Part shown: piece by piece, positions 33,408 to 42,542 of the stretch
Layout: each line of letters opens with the position of its first letter
Numbering within the stretch: position 1 is the stretch's first letter
From: Gordonia bronchialis DSM 43247
GTDB taxonomy: Bacteria; Actinomycetota; Actinomycetes; Mycobacteriales; Mycobacteriaceae
Length of the DNA stretch: 64,000 bases
Reading direction: 5' to 3'
Assembly (NCBI RefSeq): GCF_000024785.1
Contig: NC_013441.1
Location: forward strand, 1,116,001-1,180,000
Position numbers and translations under genes: made by a program
The notes under the pieces: generated by a model
Databases searched by the model: none
What the model saw: the letters and a program-made list of their open reading frames with translations, nothing else
Told to the model about the DNA's origin: nothing

Positions 33408-34821
33408 ATGTCCCTGCTGACCGGGTGGCTTCCACTGACCGTCGAGCTGCTCGCGATCGTGCTGATCGCCGTGGCGATCGCGCGTCGGACACGACGGTGG
33501 TGGCTGATCTGGATTCCGGTGTGCGTGGGCGTCGGGCTGCTCAGCGTGCTCATCGCCGTACGGACCGAACATGCCGAGGGGCTCGCCTCCGACCCGCCGC
33601 CGGCGCAACTCTGGTGGTGGGTGGGGCTCAGCGGATTCGCCGTGGCCGTGCTGGTCGTCGGCATGCGACGAACCCAGATGTGGCGACGCGGAGTGGCAGT
33701 GCTCGCCGTGATCGCCGCACTGGCCGCGACCGGCGTCTCGCTCAACCAGTGGGTCGGGTACTTCACGACCGTGCAGGAGGCGTGGTCCCAGCTGACCGCC
33801 GGCCCGCTACCCGATCAGGTGGCCGTCTCCGATCTCGGCCGGTTGCGTGGTTCGGGTCAGCAGATGACCGAGGGCAAGGTCGTGGCGATCTCGACGCCCA
33901 AGGACATCAGCGGTTTCACCCACCGCACCGAATACGTCTACCTGCCCCCGCTGTGGTTCGACGGCACGGCCCCGCCGAAGCTGCCGGTGCTTGATGATGA
34001 TCGGCGGCGAGTTCAACACACCGGCGGACTGGATTCGCACCGGCAACGCGATCAGCACCGTCGACGCCTATGCGCGGACCCACGCGGGGGCGGCGCCGAT
34101 CCTGGTCTTCCCCGACGTCGGTGGCAGCTTCAACAACGACACCGAATGCGTCGACGGCCCCCGCGGCAACATGACCACACATCTCGTCGACGAGGTGCGG
34201 CCGTACGTCGTCTCGCATTTCGACGCCGACTCGTCGGCCGCCAACTGGGGAGTGGTGGGCTGGTCGATGGGTGGGACGTGCGCGGTGGACCTGACCGTCA
34301 TGCATCCCGAGGACTTCGCCACCTTCGAGGACATCGCGGGCGACATCGGACCCAACGCCGGCACGCCCCAGCAGACCGTGGATCGCCTGTTCGGCGGCAA
34401 CCACGCCGCCTACGACGCCTTCAATCCGGTCAAGGTCATGGCCGGCCACGGCCGCTACCTCGACGTCGCCGGATGGTTCGACGAGAGCAACTCGACCGCT
34501 CGGCATGGACATGCGAGACCGCATGGCGGACAACGGCATCCACCTGGAGGGTGGGGGAACGGCAACGGTCACGGCGGTCGGGGCGACGGCGGCGATACCG
34601 GCCAGGAGCTGCCCGCGGCCCGCACCTTGTGTGCGGACGCCGAGCGGGTCGGCATCGAGTGCTCGATCGCGCTGCAATCGGGCGGGCACACCTGGCAATT
34701 CGCGGAGTCCGCCTTCGGCGATGCCCTGGGGTGGCTGATGGAGCGCATCTCACCGGCCGCTCCGCCAGCGCCGGGCATCATCGCTCAGACGACGGGCCGG
34801 GCAACCCCCATGGTCAGATAG
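33408..34821 (+). pseudogene. Frameshifted membrane-anchored esterase (Ag85-like alpha/beta hydrolase)
   Basis: The first frame (33408 to about 33990) encodes three to four N-terminal membrane helices and then RTEYVYLPPLWFDG and PPKLPV, the start of an esterase domain. The domain continues in another frame from 33991 (MMIGGEFNTPADW, ILVFPDVGGSFNNDTEC, the nucleophile elbow GWSMGG and the histidine in SGGHTWQFAESAF), so one extra base at about 33990-33992 breaks the gene. A low-complexity Gly/His stretch near 34500-34610, with an alternative frame reading MDMRDRMADNGIHLEGGGT, suggests two more compensating shifts. This may be a real pseudogene or assembly error. The family includes mycolyltransferase-like enzymes. 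Confidence 0.72.
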
Positions 34822-35405
34822 CCAAACGGCCTGGGGGTGTCGGGTTGATAGAAGGTGTCGACGTCGACGAGGCGGAAACCTGATTCGGTCACCAGGCCAC
34901 GGATGTCGCGCGTGAGGTGGCATCCGCCGGCGACGCGCTTCTGGATCGGTTCGAGCCGACGCTGCCAGCGGCTGACCTTTTCGTCGGGCGCGTGGCCGTG
35001 TTCGAGGAAGGCGAAGACGCCCTCGGGCCGCAGGACCCGGCGCACCTCGGCGAGTGCGGCCTCGGCGTCGGGGATGGTGCACAGCGTGAAGGTAGACAGC
35101 GCCGCGTCGAAGGTGCCGCTCTCGAAGGGGAGACGTTGACCGTCGAGGCCGGAACGCTCGATCCGGATGGGTGCGGCGTGCACGCGGTCGGCGGCCATTG
35201 ACCACGCGACGTCGGAGGGTTCCACCGCACTCACCTCGGCCACCTCGTCGGGGTAGACCGCGACGTTGAGGCCGGACCCGAAGCCGATCTCGATCACTCG
35301 GCCATGCAGCGGGGCGCACGCCTGTTCGCGAACCGGTTTCAGGGCCGGCATGCCGCACGTCTTGTCGATGATGTGCGGGAGTACTCGGTCCTGGTAGAAG
35401 CCCAT
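34785..35405 (-). CDS. Class I SAM-dependent methyltransferase
   Basis: The 206-residue protein has the Rossmann methyltransferase motifs: RVIEIGFGSGLNVAVYP (SAM loop), SAVEPSD (ribose-binding acid), GQRLPFESGTFDAALSTFTL and VRRVLRPEGVFAFLEHG. The layout is that of small methyltransferases related to the UbiE group; the substrate is unknown. Its 3' end overlaps the convergent esterase gene by 37 bases. The ATG at 35405 faces the menD gene, with a palindromic repeat between the two. Confidence 0.88.
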   Translation of the reverse strand: MGFYQDRVLPHIIDKTCGMPALKPVREQACAPLHGRVIEIGFGSGLNVAVYPDEVAEVSAVEPSDVAWSMAADRVHAAPIRIERSGLDGQRLPFESGTFDAALSTFTLCTIPDAEAALAEVRRVLRPEGVFAFLEHGHAPDEKVSRWQRRLEPIQKRVAGGCHLTRDIRGLVTESGFRLVDVDTFYQPDTPRPFGYLTMGVARPVV

Positions 35406-35468
35406 CGTCGGAGAATGCTACGCAGCCGGAGGGCGCAGCGGAGGGCATCAACGCCGATGCCCTCGGCG

Positions 35469-35548
35469 GATGGCTGAAAACGGGCCCCGGAGACCACAGA
35501 TCGGGACTATTCCCGAGGTGAGACCTCACGGGCCCGATCTCAGTCATC
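35469..35548. repeat. Palindromic repeat element, copy 1 (TGACTGAGATCGGGCCC arms)
   Basis: Terminal inverted arms GATGGCTGAAAACGGGCCC (35469-35487) and its imperfect complement ending at 35548 enclose a 41-base centre holding a TCGGGA/TCCCGA hairpin. The arms match those of the element at 55988-56063 while the centres differ. It lies between the divergent methyltransferase and menD genes and encodes nothing. A related GAGGGCAT/ATGCCCTC hairpin is next to it at 35441-35464. Confidence 0.7.
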
Positions 35549-35593
35549 TCCCGCCGTGCCCCTGCCCCCGATGGCGTCGATAGGCTGGGACAT

Positions 35594-37261
35594 ATGAATC
35601 CGTCGACCTTGCAGGCCCGGGTGATCGTCGACGAGATGATCCGCGGGGGTGTCGCCGAAGCCGTGCTGTGCCCGGGGTCGCGCAACGCGCCGCTGGCGTT
35701 CGCGCTGCACGCCGCCGATTCTGCGGGACGGCTACGGCTGCACGTGCGCATCGACGAACGATCGGCCGGCTACCTGGCGCTCGGCCTGGCCGTGGCGTCG
35801 GGACAACCGGTGCCGATCGTGATGACCAGCGGTACCGCCGTCGCCAACATGAGTCCGGCCGTCTTCGAGGCCAACTATGCGCGGGTACCGCTGGTGGTGG
35901 TCAGCGCCAACCGGCCCTATGAGCTGCTCGGATCGGGTGCCAATCAGACCGTCGAACAATTCGGCATCTTCGGCACCCAGGTGCGGGCGGCCATCAGCCT
36001 CGGACTGGCCGAGCAGGACCTCGACACCAACAGCCAGTGGCGCTCGGCGGTCGGCCGCGTGCTCGCCGCCGCCCGCGGCGCCCGTACCGGCAATGCCGGA
36101 CCGGTGCAGTTCGACATCCCGCTGCGCGAACCGCTCGTCCCCGACCCCGACGTCTGGCCCGACGACGACCTGGGCACCTTCGCCGGCCGGCCCGGCGGGT
36201 TGCCGTGGACGCAGGCCCCGGTCGGCAAGCTCGACGTCCCGCTGCCCATCGACCTGTCCCTGGACACCGTGGTGGTCTCCGGGCACGGGTCGGGTGTGCA
36301 TCCGCAGCTCGCCGGCATCCCGACCGTCGCCGAGCCGACCGCCCCGCATCCCCAGTCGGCACTGCATCCGCTCGCGCTGGAACGGGTGCGCCCGCAGCAG
36401 GCCATCATCTGCGGGCGGCCCACCCTGCACCGCGGGGTGTCGCGGCTGCTCGCCGACCCTTCCGTGCGGGTCTACGCCCTCACCACCGGCCCGCGCTGGC
36501 CCGACGTGTCGGGCAACGTCTTCGCCACCGGCACCCGCGCTGAGCCCACCGGTGAACCCCGCGAGGAATGGCTCAAGGAATGTGCGGCGGTGCAGCAACG
36601 GGTGCTCGGGGCCGTCGACGCCGAACTCGACGCGCCCGGCCCGGACACCGGCCTGCACGTGGCGCGCGCGGTGAGCGCGGCCATGCTGGCCGGCGAACAG
36701 CTCGTCGTCGGCGCCAGCAACCCGATCCGCGACGTCGCCCTGGCCGGCCGCGTCGGCGACGGGGTGCGGGTGCTGTCCAACCGCGGAGTGGCCGGTATCG
36801 ACGGCACCAACTCGACGGCGATCGGGGCGGCGCTCGCCGGGTCGTCGGGCCGCACGGTCGCGCTGATGGGCGACCTGACGTTTCTGCACGACGCCACCGG
36901 GCTGGTCATCGGGCCCGGTGAACCGCGCCCGGCGTCGTTGCGGATCGTGGTCGCCAACGACGACGGCGGCGGCATCTTCGGGCTGCTGGAACAGGGTGAT
37001 CCGCGCTTCAACCAGGGCCCGTACGCGGGCAGCTACGAACGCGTCTTCGGGACCCCGCACCGCACCGATCTGGCGGCATTGTGCGCGGGTTTTCACCTGC
37101 CGCACCGGCGGGTCGGGACCGCCGAGTTGTCGACGGTCCTCGCGCAGCCGCCGGTCGCCGGCGGTATTGAGGTCATCGAGGTCGTCACCGACCGCGAGCG
37201 ACTGCGCACGGTGCATGCCCGGATCGCCGAGCGGCTGCGCGATCCGCGCGGGCTATCCTGA
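35594..37261 (+). CDS. menD: 2-succinyl-5-enolpyruvyl-6-hydroxy-3-cyclohexene-1-carboxylate synthase
   Basis: MenD is a thiamine-diphosphate enzyme that adds a succinic semialdehyde unit from 2-oxoglutarate to isochorismate in menaquinone synthesis. The 555-residue protein has the N-terminal Pyr domain ([32 protein letters not shown] with the catalytic Glu, [15 protein letters not shown]) and the C-terminal PP domain ([33 protein letters not shown] and [16 protein letters not shown]). Length and motifs are complete. The order menD, Rv0556-like, mgtA, menG is the same as in M. tuberculosis. Confidence 0.97.
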   Translation: MNPSTLQARVIVDEMIRGGVAEAVLCPGSRNAPLAFALHAADSAGRLRLHVRIDERSAGYLALGLAVASGQPVPIVMTSGTAVANMSPAVFEANYARVPLVVVSANRPYELLGSGANQTVEQFGIFGTQVRAAISLGLAEQDLDTNSQWRSAVGRVLAAARGARTGNAGPVQFDIPLREPLVPDPDVWPDDDLGTFAGRPGGLPWTQAPVGKLDVPLPIDLSLDTVVVSGHGSGVHPQLAGIPTVAEPTAPHPQSALHPLALERVRPQQAIICGRPTLHRGVSRLLADPSVRVYALTTGPRWPDVSGNVFATGTRAEPTGEPREEWLKECAAVQQRVLGAVDAELDAPGPDTGLHVARAVSAAMLAGEQLVVGASNPIRDVALAGRVGDGVRVLSNRGVAGIDGTNSTAIGAALAGSSGRTVALMGDLTFLHDATGLVIGPGEPRPASLRIVVANDDGGGIFGLLEQGDPRFNQGPYAGSYERVFGTPHRTDLAALCAGFHLPHRRVGTAELSTVLAQPPVAGGIEVIEVVTDRERLRTVHARIAERLRDPRGLS

Positions 37262-37266
37262 CTGCC

Positions 37267-37806
37267 ATGAATCCGGTGATCGTGCGGCGCGTGCAGATCG
37301 GGCTGCTCATCGTCGGCACCGTGATCACGGTGATGGCGCTGGTCCTCATCGCCGCCTGCTTCCGCAACGACGCCACGATCAACGCGAGCAAGGCCACGGT
37401 GATGGCCGATGTCGTGTCCGCGGACGCCTTGCACGCCGAGGTCTACTTCCAGACACCCGACGGCGGTTTCTACAGCCCCAATCTCGGCCTACTCTATCCC
37501 ACCGAACTGAGCTCAGGTCAGCGCATCAGCGTCGAATATGCCCGCACCAACCCCGATCTCGCGCGGCCGGCCGGGCGCAGCGCGACGCTGTCGATCATCC
37601 CCGGGCTGTCGGTCGCGGTGGCCGGCTGGCTGATCGTCGGGGTGCTGATGGTGTTCGTCGCGGAGTTCAGTCGCCGGTGGGGCAGGTGGCGTGCGGCGCG
37701 GGCAGCCGAACCCGATCAGTCTGCGGAAACCGTTGAGCCGGAGGTGGATTCCGACGATCAGGTGTCGATGACCCGCGATCCGTCGTCGGAGACCACCAGC
37801 GCCTGA
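37267..37806 (+). CDS. Rv0556-like DUF3592 membrane protein
   Basis: The 179-residue protein has membrane helices at about residues 10-33 and 105-135, between them a beta-rich extracytoplasmic region (ADVVSADALHAEVYFQTPDG, GQRISVEYARTNPDL) like DUF3592 proteins, and an acidic C-terminal tail. It starts 5 bases after menD, as its M. tuberculosis counterpart Rv0556 follows menD. The function is unknown. Its 3' end overlaps the convergent peptidase E-like gene by 49 bases. Confidence 0.8.
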   Translation: MNPVIVRRVQIGLLIVGTVITVMALVLIAACFRNDATINASKATVMADVVSADALHAEVYFQTPDGGFYSPNLGLLYPTELSSGQRISVEYARTNPDLARPAGRSATLSIIPGLSVAVAGWLIVGVLMVFVAEFSRRWGRWRAARAAEPDQSAETVEPEVDSDDQVSMTRDPSSETTSA

Positions 37807-38372
37807 TCGTCGCGCAGGAACAGCAGACGATGCGTGTGGCCGTACTGTTCGCATAGCCGCTCGACGGGGCCGGTGCCGCCGACCAGCCCGTCGGCGTGCG
37901 GGACGATGACGGCGTCGACGAACCCGAGTGCCTCGGTGGACTCCAGCGGATGGGCCTCGGTGGGGTCGTCGAGCAGCGCGAGGGGCCCGATGTCGGAGCC
38001 GACGATCGCCGCACCGGCGCTGGCCCCCACGTACGGCAGCCCGGCAGCGATGGCGTCGGCTAGCGGGTGGTCGGTGCCGGTGCGGCGCAGGACGCCGAGC
38101 AGGTGGAAGACGTTGCCGCCGGAGACGAAGACGGCCTCGACACTGCTCATCGCCGAGATGAACTCGCCGGCGGTCATCGATTCGAGATCGAGCTCGACGG
38201 GGGTGAAACCCTGGTCACGCAGGGTGGCGCGGTCGAGATCCACCCACGCGCGGTCGGGGTAGATCATCGACGCGGTGGGCACGAAGCCGACTCGGGCGGC
38301 CGGTCCGGTCAGCGGTGTGAGGAAGTCCGGGACGGTATCGAGCCAGCGGCTGAGCAGCAGCAGATCGGGCAC
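37758..38372 (-). CDS. Peptidase E-like (S51) / class I glutamine amidotransferase-like protein
   Basis: The 204-residue protein resembles dipeptidase E: VGFVPTASMIYPD, the VEAVFVSGGNVFHLLG segment, and the nucleophile elbow GASAGA with a candidate catalytic Ser, followed by LGFVDAVIVPHAD. Members cleave Asp-X dipeptides or related small substrates in the cytoplasm. It starts with a GTG at 38372. It sits as a single minus-strand gene between menD/Rv0556-like and mgtA, so it interrupts an otherwise conserved plus-strand order. Confidence 0.82.
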   Translation of the reverse strand: MPDLLLLSRWLDTVPDFLTPLTGPAARVGFVPTASMIYPDRAWVDLDRATLRDQGFTPVELDLESMTAGEFISAMSSVEAVFVSGGNVFHLLGVLRRTGTDHPLADAIAAGLPYVGASAGAAIVGSDIGPLALLDDPTEAHPLESTEALGFVDAVIVPHADGLVGGTGPVERLCEQYGHTHRLLFLRDDQALVVSDDGSRVIDT

Positions 38373-38452
38373 TCATGGAGTTCACCACGAGTTCGCGGAC
38401 TCGTCACGCGTGCGCACCGGTGGCGGTGAGACGGATCGGCGACGATGGCAGC

Positions 38453-39604
38453 ATGCGCGTCGCGATCGTCGCCGAGAGTTTCCTGCCGCACGTCAACGGG
38501 GTGGTCAACTCGGTTCTCCGGGTGGTGGACCACCTCGAGACCACTGGTCACACCGCCGTCGTCATCGCACCGGACACCCCGCGCGGACAGCCGAGCGGAC
38601 CGCGGATCGTGGGGCGTCGAACCCCGGTTCACCTGGTGCCGTCGGTGCGGGTGCCGCGGGTCACCTCCCTGCCGGTGGGGGTGCCGGCGCCGGTGCTCTA
38701 CCGCGCCCTACGCGACTTCGGGCCCGACGTGGTGCACCTGGCGTCGCCGTTCGTGGTGGGCGCCGCCGGGGCGCTGGCGGCCAAGAAGCTGGGTGTACCT
38801 GCCGTCGCGGTGTTCCAGACCGACGTCGCCGGCTTCGCCGCCGCCTACCGTCTGGGTGCCGTCGAACAGTTGGCGTGGCGCTACACCCGACACCTGCACG
38901 AACTGTGTGACCTCACCCTGGCGCCGTCCGCCGTCGCGATGGAAGAGCTTGCCGCGCAAGGAGTCCCGCGTCTTCGGCGCTGGGGGCGCGGAGTCGACGC
39001 CGAACTGTTCACCCCCGCCCGACGCGACGACCGCCTGCGCGCGACGTGGACTGGCGGGTCAGGGGCACTCATCGTCGGTTTCGTCGGGCGACTCGCACCG
39101 GAGAAGCATGTCGAGCGGCTGGCGTCGCTGGCCCACGACCTGACGGTGCAACTGGTCGTCGTCGGCGACGGTCCGGAGCGTGCGCGGCTCGAACGGCTGA
39201 TGCCACATGCCGTGTTCACCGGGGAACTGCGCGGCGCCGACCTCGCCCGCGCTTACGCGAGCCTCGACATCTTTGTCCATGCCGGCGAACACGAGACGTT
39301 CTGCCAGGCCATCCAGGAGGCGATGGCCAGCGGGCTGCCCGTCGTCGGACCCGATGCCGGCGGACCGCGGGATCTGGTGGCGCCCTTCCGGACCGGATAC
39401 CTGCTGGCACCGGGGGAGTTCTCGGCCCGGCTGCCCGAGGTGATCAATACCCTGCGCGACGACGCGGTGCGCGCCGCCTTCGGGCGGGCGGCGGTGAGCG
39501 CCGTGCGGGCGCGGACCTGGCCCGCGGTGTGCGCCGAACTGGTGGAGCACTACCGCCAGGCGATGGGCTGGCGGAGAGGGAGCAGGTCCGGCCGGGTAGC
39601 GTGA
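38453..39604 (+). CDS. mgtA: GDP-mannose-dependent alpha-mannosyltransferase MgtA
   Basis: MgtA adds mannose to a glucuronosyl-diacylglycerol acceptor in glycolipid synthesis of mycobacteria and corynebacteria. The 383-residue GT4 protein has the acceptor-domain segment [20 protein letters not shown], the loop [19 protein letters not shown] and the E-x7-E motif in [17 protein letters not shown]. The ATG at 38453 is chosen because upstream residues are non-conserved. The gene order menD, Rv0556-like, mgtA, menG supports orthology with Rv0557; the acceptor here could differ. Confidence 0.9.
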   Translation: MRVAIVAESFLPHVNGVVNSVLRVVDHLETTGHTAVVIAPDTPRGQPSGPRIVGRRTPVHLVPSVRVPRVTSLPVGVPAPVLYRALRDFGPDVVHLASPFVVGAAGALAAKKLGVPAVAVFQTDVAGFAAAYRLGAVEQLAWRYTRHLHELCDLTLAPSAVAMEELAAQGVPRLRRWGRGVDAELFTPARRDDRLRATWTGGSGALIVGFVGRLAPEKHVERLASLAHDLTVQLVVVGDGPERARLERLMPHAVFTGELRGADLARAYASLDIFVHAGEHETFCQAIQEAMASGLPVVGPDAGGPRDLVAPFRTGYLLAPGEFSARLPEVINTLRDDAVRAAFGRAAVSAVRARTWPAVCAELVEHYRQAMGWRRGSRSGRVA

Positions 39605-39609
39605 GGCGC

Positions 39610-40326
39610 ATGGCAGCAGCGTCTTCGGGATCTGGTGGAGGCACCGACCGGGCCACCCTGGACAAGGATCCGGCCGAGGTCGCGGCGATGTTCGACGGCG
39701 TCGCCAAACGGTACGACATCACCAACACGGTGCTGTCGTTCGGGCGGGATCGCAGCTGGCGCAAGGTGACTCGTAAGACGCTGGCGCTGACCCCCGACGA
39801 CGTGGTGCTGGACCTGGCCGCCGGAACCGCGGTGTCAACCGTCGAACTCGGCCGGTCCGGGGCGCACTGCATCGCCGCCGATTTCTCGCTCGGAATGCTC
39901 AAGGCGGGCGCCGGGCGGGACGTTCCCAAGGTGGCTGCCGACGCGCTCAACCTCCCGTTTGCCGACGGCTCCTTCGACGCCGCGACCATCTCGTTCGGGT
40001 TGCGCAACGTCCACGACGTCCCGCGTGCCCTCGGTGAACTTCATCGCGTGCTCAAGCCCGGCGGGCGACTGGTGATCTGCGAGTTCTCCACCCCCACCGT
40101 CCGGCCGTTCCGCACCGTCTACATGGAGTACCTGATGAAGGCGCTGCCGGCGGTGGCGACCAAGGTGTCGAGCAACCCGGCCGCCTATGTGTATCTCGCC
40201 GAGTCGATCCGGGCCTGGCCCGACCAGTTCGGTCTCGGCGACCTGATCCGCGCCGCCGGCTTCGGCGAGGTGCGCTGGCAGAACCTGACCGGCGGGATCG
40301 CGGCGGTTCACTCGGCGCGTAAGTAG
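39610..40326 (+). CDS. menG: Demethylmenaquinone methyltransferase
   Basis: This enzyme performs the last methylation of menaquinone using SAM (UbiE/MenG family). The 238-residue protein contains [19 protein letters not shown] and RSWRKVT at the N-terminus, [14 protein letters not shown] as the SAM loop, and the family marks [20 protein letters not shown] and [17 protein letters not shown] with [14 protein letters not shown]. It begins 5 bases after mgtA ends, so the two are co-transcribed. All catalytic-domain motifs are present. Confidence 0.95.
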   Translation: MAAASSGSGGGTDRATLDKDPAEVAAMFDGVAKRYDITNTVLSFGRDRSWRKVTRKTLALTPDDVVLDLAAGTAVSTVELGRSGAHCIAADFSLGMLKAGAGRDVPKVAADALNLPFADGSFDAATISFGLRNVHDVPRALGELHRVLKPGGRLVICEFSTPTVRPFRTVYMEYLMKALPAVATKVSSNPAAYVYLAESIRAWPDQFGLGDLIRAAGFGEVRWQNLTGGIAAVHSARK

Positions 40327-40522
40327 GTCAACGGGGTCGGGGCGCACGCCATGGGCGATCCCGTTGGCGATGTGAACACCTCGCCCGAAGTCGCGTAGCG
40401 CCCGGATCGGCGCGCACGCGATGAAGCGGTCCCACCGCGCCCGGGCGGTGTGGCGGGTGTGTCGGGAGTGATTCGGTTTGTAGAGCATGTACCGATCATG
40501 TGCTTGCGGGGTGTCCGACCAA

Positions 40523-40542
40523 CAGTGGCACTAGCGCCACTG
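40523..40542. promoter_or_regulatory. Inverted repeat operator candidate before the GlxA-type regulator
   Basis: CAGTGGC and GCCACTG form 7-base arms around ACTAGC, ending 17 bases before the ATG at 40560. A perfect palindrome so close to the start suits autoregulation by the encoded regulator or another repressor. The remaining 230 bases between menG and this gene hold nothing I can name. Confidence 0.45.
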
Positions 40543-40559
40543 ATCGATAAGATAGTGAC

Positions 40560-41612
40560 ATGACTCAGGAGCACACGGTCGCGATCCTCGCCTACGACGG
40601 GATGACCGGGTTCGAATCGGGGATGGCCGCGGAGATCTTCGGGCTCACCGAGTTGCCCGCCCGGTTCTCCGCGGGCGTGGCACCCGAGCCCTGGTACACG
40701 GTGAAGATGTGCGCTCAGACCCGCGAGATCCGCATGATCGGTGGGGCCACGATGCGCACCCGCTACGACCTGGCTGATCTCGCCGACGCCGACACCGTCA
40801 TCATCCCGAGTGTCCGCGACGTCGCCGACGATCCGTCGCCGCAGGTCGTCGACTCCCTGCGCTCTGCTGCCGAAGGTGGGGCGCGCCTGGTGTCGATCTG
40901 TTCGGGTGCATTCGCACTCGCCGCCGCCGGCGTGCTCGACGGCCGCCGGGCCACGACGCACTGGGTGTACGCGGATCTCCTCGGTGATCGCTATCCCGCC
41001 GTCGAGGTCGATCCGGCCCCGCTCTACGTCGACGACGGAGCGGTTCTCACGAGCGCGGGATGCGCTGCGGGGCTTGATCTCTGCCTGCACATCGTACGGA
41101 CCGACCATGGCGCGGCGGTCGCCAACGACGTCGCCCGCCGGCTCGTCGTCGCACCGCACCGTGCGGGCGGGCAGGCGCAGTACATCGCCTCCCCGGTCGT
41201 TTCGCCGGGTGCGGACGGGCATATCGCTGCCGGCATGGCCTGGGCGGTGGAGAACCTGCGCCATCCGATCACGCTCGACGATCTCGCGGCCCGCTCGTCG
41301 TTGTCCCGGCGCAGCTATCTACGGCAGTTCGCCAAAGCCACGGGCACCACTCCGATCCGGTGGCTCATCGACCAGCGTGTGCAGGCCGCGCTGGGTTTGC
41401 TGGAGTCGTCGTCGTTGACCGTGGAGCAGATCTCGGCACGGGTCGGATTCGAGTCCGCGGTGACCTTTCGACATCACTTCGGTCGCCGAATGCACACCAC
41501 GCCAACTGAATACCGTCGAACATTCACCGGTGACGGTGGCGAGGGTCAGGATGCGACGGAATGGGACACCGGGCACCCGGGCGCGAAGGTGCCGAGTTCC
41601 TCGACGCGGTAG
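40560..41612 (+). CDS. GlxA-family AraC-type transcriptional regulator (DJ-1/PfpI + HTH)
   Basis: The 350-residue protein has an N-terminal DJ-1/PfpI-like domain (about 5-190; LVSICSGAFALAAAGVLDGRR holds the Cys elbow position) and a C-terminal AraC helix-turn-helix pair (about 225-330; LDDLAARSSLSRRSYLRQF and VEQISARVGFESAVTFRHHF). GlxA-type regulators respond to unknown small ligands. It is convergent with the MpaB oxygenase gene, overlapping it by 67 bases. Both lie between menG and menJ, which are closer together in M. tuberculosis, so they look like an insertion. Confidence 0.9.
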   Translation: MTQEHTVAILAYDGMTGFESGMAAEIFGLTELPARFSAGVAPEPWYTVKMCAQTREIRMIGGATMRTRYDLADLADADTVIIPSVRDVADDPSPQVVDSLRSAAEGGARLVSICSGAFALAAAGVLDGRRATTHWVYADLLGDRYPAVEVDPAPLYVDDGAVLTSAGCAAGLDLCLHIVRTDHGAAVANDVARRLVVAPHRAGGQAQYIASPVVSPGADGHIAAGMAWAVENLRHPITLDDLAARSSLSRRSYLRQFAKATGTTPIRWLIDQRVQAALGLLESSSLTVEQISARVGFESAVTFRHHFGRRMHTTPTEYRRTFTGDGGEGQDATEWDTGHPGAKVPSSSTR

Positions 41613-42457
41613 CCGCGCGGGTAGCCCTGCACCTGCGGCATCTGCCGGCCGTGGATCGGCGCACGTCGGGGACGCGCGAACCAGCGGATGGCGAGACCGC
41701 GTGCCTTGAGACCGCCACGCACCAGGGCGCGTTCGACGGCCGCCGGGCTCGGATATCCGAAGGCGTCGAGGAGTGGTGTGTCCATGAGCGCGAAGGACAT
41801 TCGGCGCACCACTCCTCGCGGCAGCAGGCGATAGGGCAGGAAGGTGCACAGCAGATCCAGCGTGGCGTCGGCGACCTTGCGACTCTCGGTGCTGTAGGCG
41901 AAGTGCTCACGCTCGTAGTCGGCGAGGAACTTCTCGAAACCCGCGTAGGTCTCCGGCATGTTCTTGATGGCCATGTGCTTGCCGAGCAGGCGGTAATGGT
42001 TTGTCAGACCGGTGATCTCGTGATCGGTGAGTCGTCGCCACTCGTAGGCGTTGACCCACTGCACCGAGCAGACGACGAAGGTAGCCAGCACGTAGAGCAT
42101 GTCGTCGTTGCAGATGTCGTACATCGCGTGCATCTGGTTGATGCGACGGATCGCCGCGCGCCCGGTCGGGTGCTCGAAGCCGTACTCGATGGGGGCGTCG
42201 AGCAGCAGGACCGTGTCGTCGTAGCGCTTCTGTGTCTCGCCGGTGAATTGCCCTGTGCGATAGAGAAGATCGCCGATCGAGGGGACTGCGTAGGTGCGGA
42301 ACAACGCGAAGCTCAGCGCCTGGGTGATGCCCCACGGGAACTCCTGCGTGCCGAGCGCCCGGGCGATGGCGACCGGATCGGCGTCGGCGTCGGTCCGCGC
42401 GATCTGCTCACGAAGCCGGTAGCGGTCGGTGCGGGCACGGAGGGAAGCAATGACCAT
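41546..42457 (-). CDS. MpaB-family oxygenase (DUF2236)
   Basis: The 303-residue protein matches the DUF2236/MpaB family, whose fungal member MpaB is a membrane-bound oxygenase and whose latex-clearing relatives are heme dependent. Visible marks are FALFRTYAVPSIGDLL, then RINQMHAMYDICNDDMLYVLATFV, where the HAMYDI histidine is the probable metal or heme ligand, and WRRLTDHEITGLTNHYRLLG. The substrate is unknown. The ATG at 42457 is upstream of menJ's end by 85 bases, divergent from nothing, and the gene may share a transcript with menJ. Confidence 0.82.
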   Translation of the reverse strand: MVIASLRARTDRYRLREQIARTDADADPVAIARALGTQEFPWGITQALSFALFRTYAVPSIGDLLYRTGQFTGETQKRYDDTVLLLDAPIEYGFEHPTGRAAIRRINQMHAMYDICNDDMLYVLATFVVCSVQWVNAYEWRRLTDHEITGLTNHYRLLGKHMAIKNMPETYAGFEKFLADYEREHFAYSTESRKVADATLDLLCTFLPYRLLPRGVVRRMSFALMDTPLLDAFGYPSPAAVERALVRGGLKARGLAIRWFARPRRAPIHGRQMPQVQGYPRGYRVEELGTFAPGCPVSHSVAS

Positions 42458-42542
42458 GCTTGGAACATATCATCAGGATCGTTCCATTGACTGCATGGCG
42501 GTGGTCACCACACCTATCCGGTGTGTTGTACATCACTGCAGG

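Noticed and set aside
35469..35548. Insertion sequence
   Set aside because: The element is only 80 bases, encodes no transposase, and no target-site duplication is obvious; called only a palindromic repeat.
40327..40488. Minus-strand reading beginning MLYKPNHSRH downstream of menG
   Set aside because: After about 55 residues it continues only as antisense of menG, with no domain. It could be a remnant, but I cannot support a gene.
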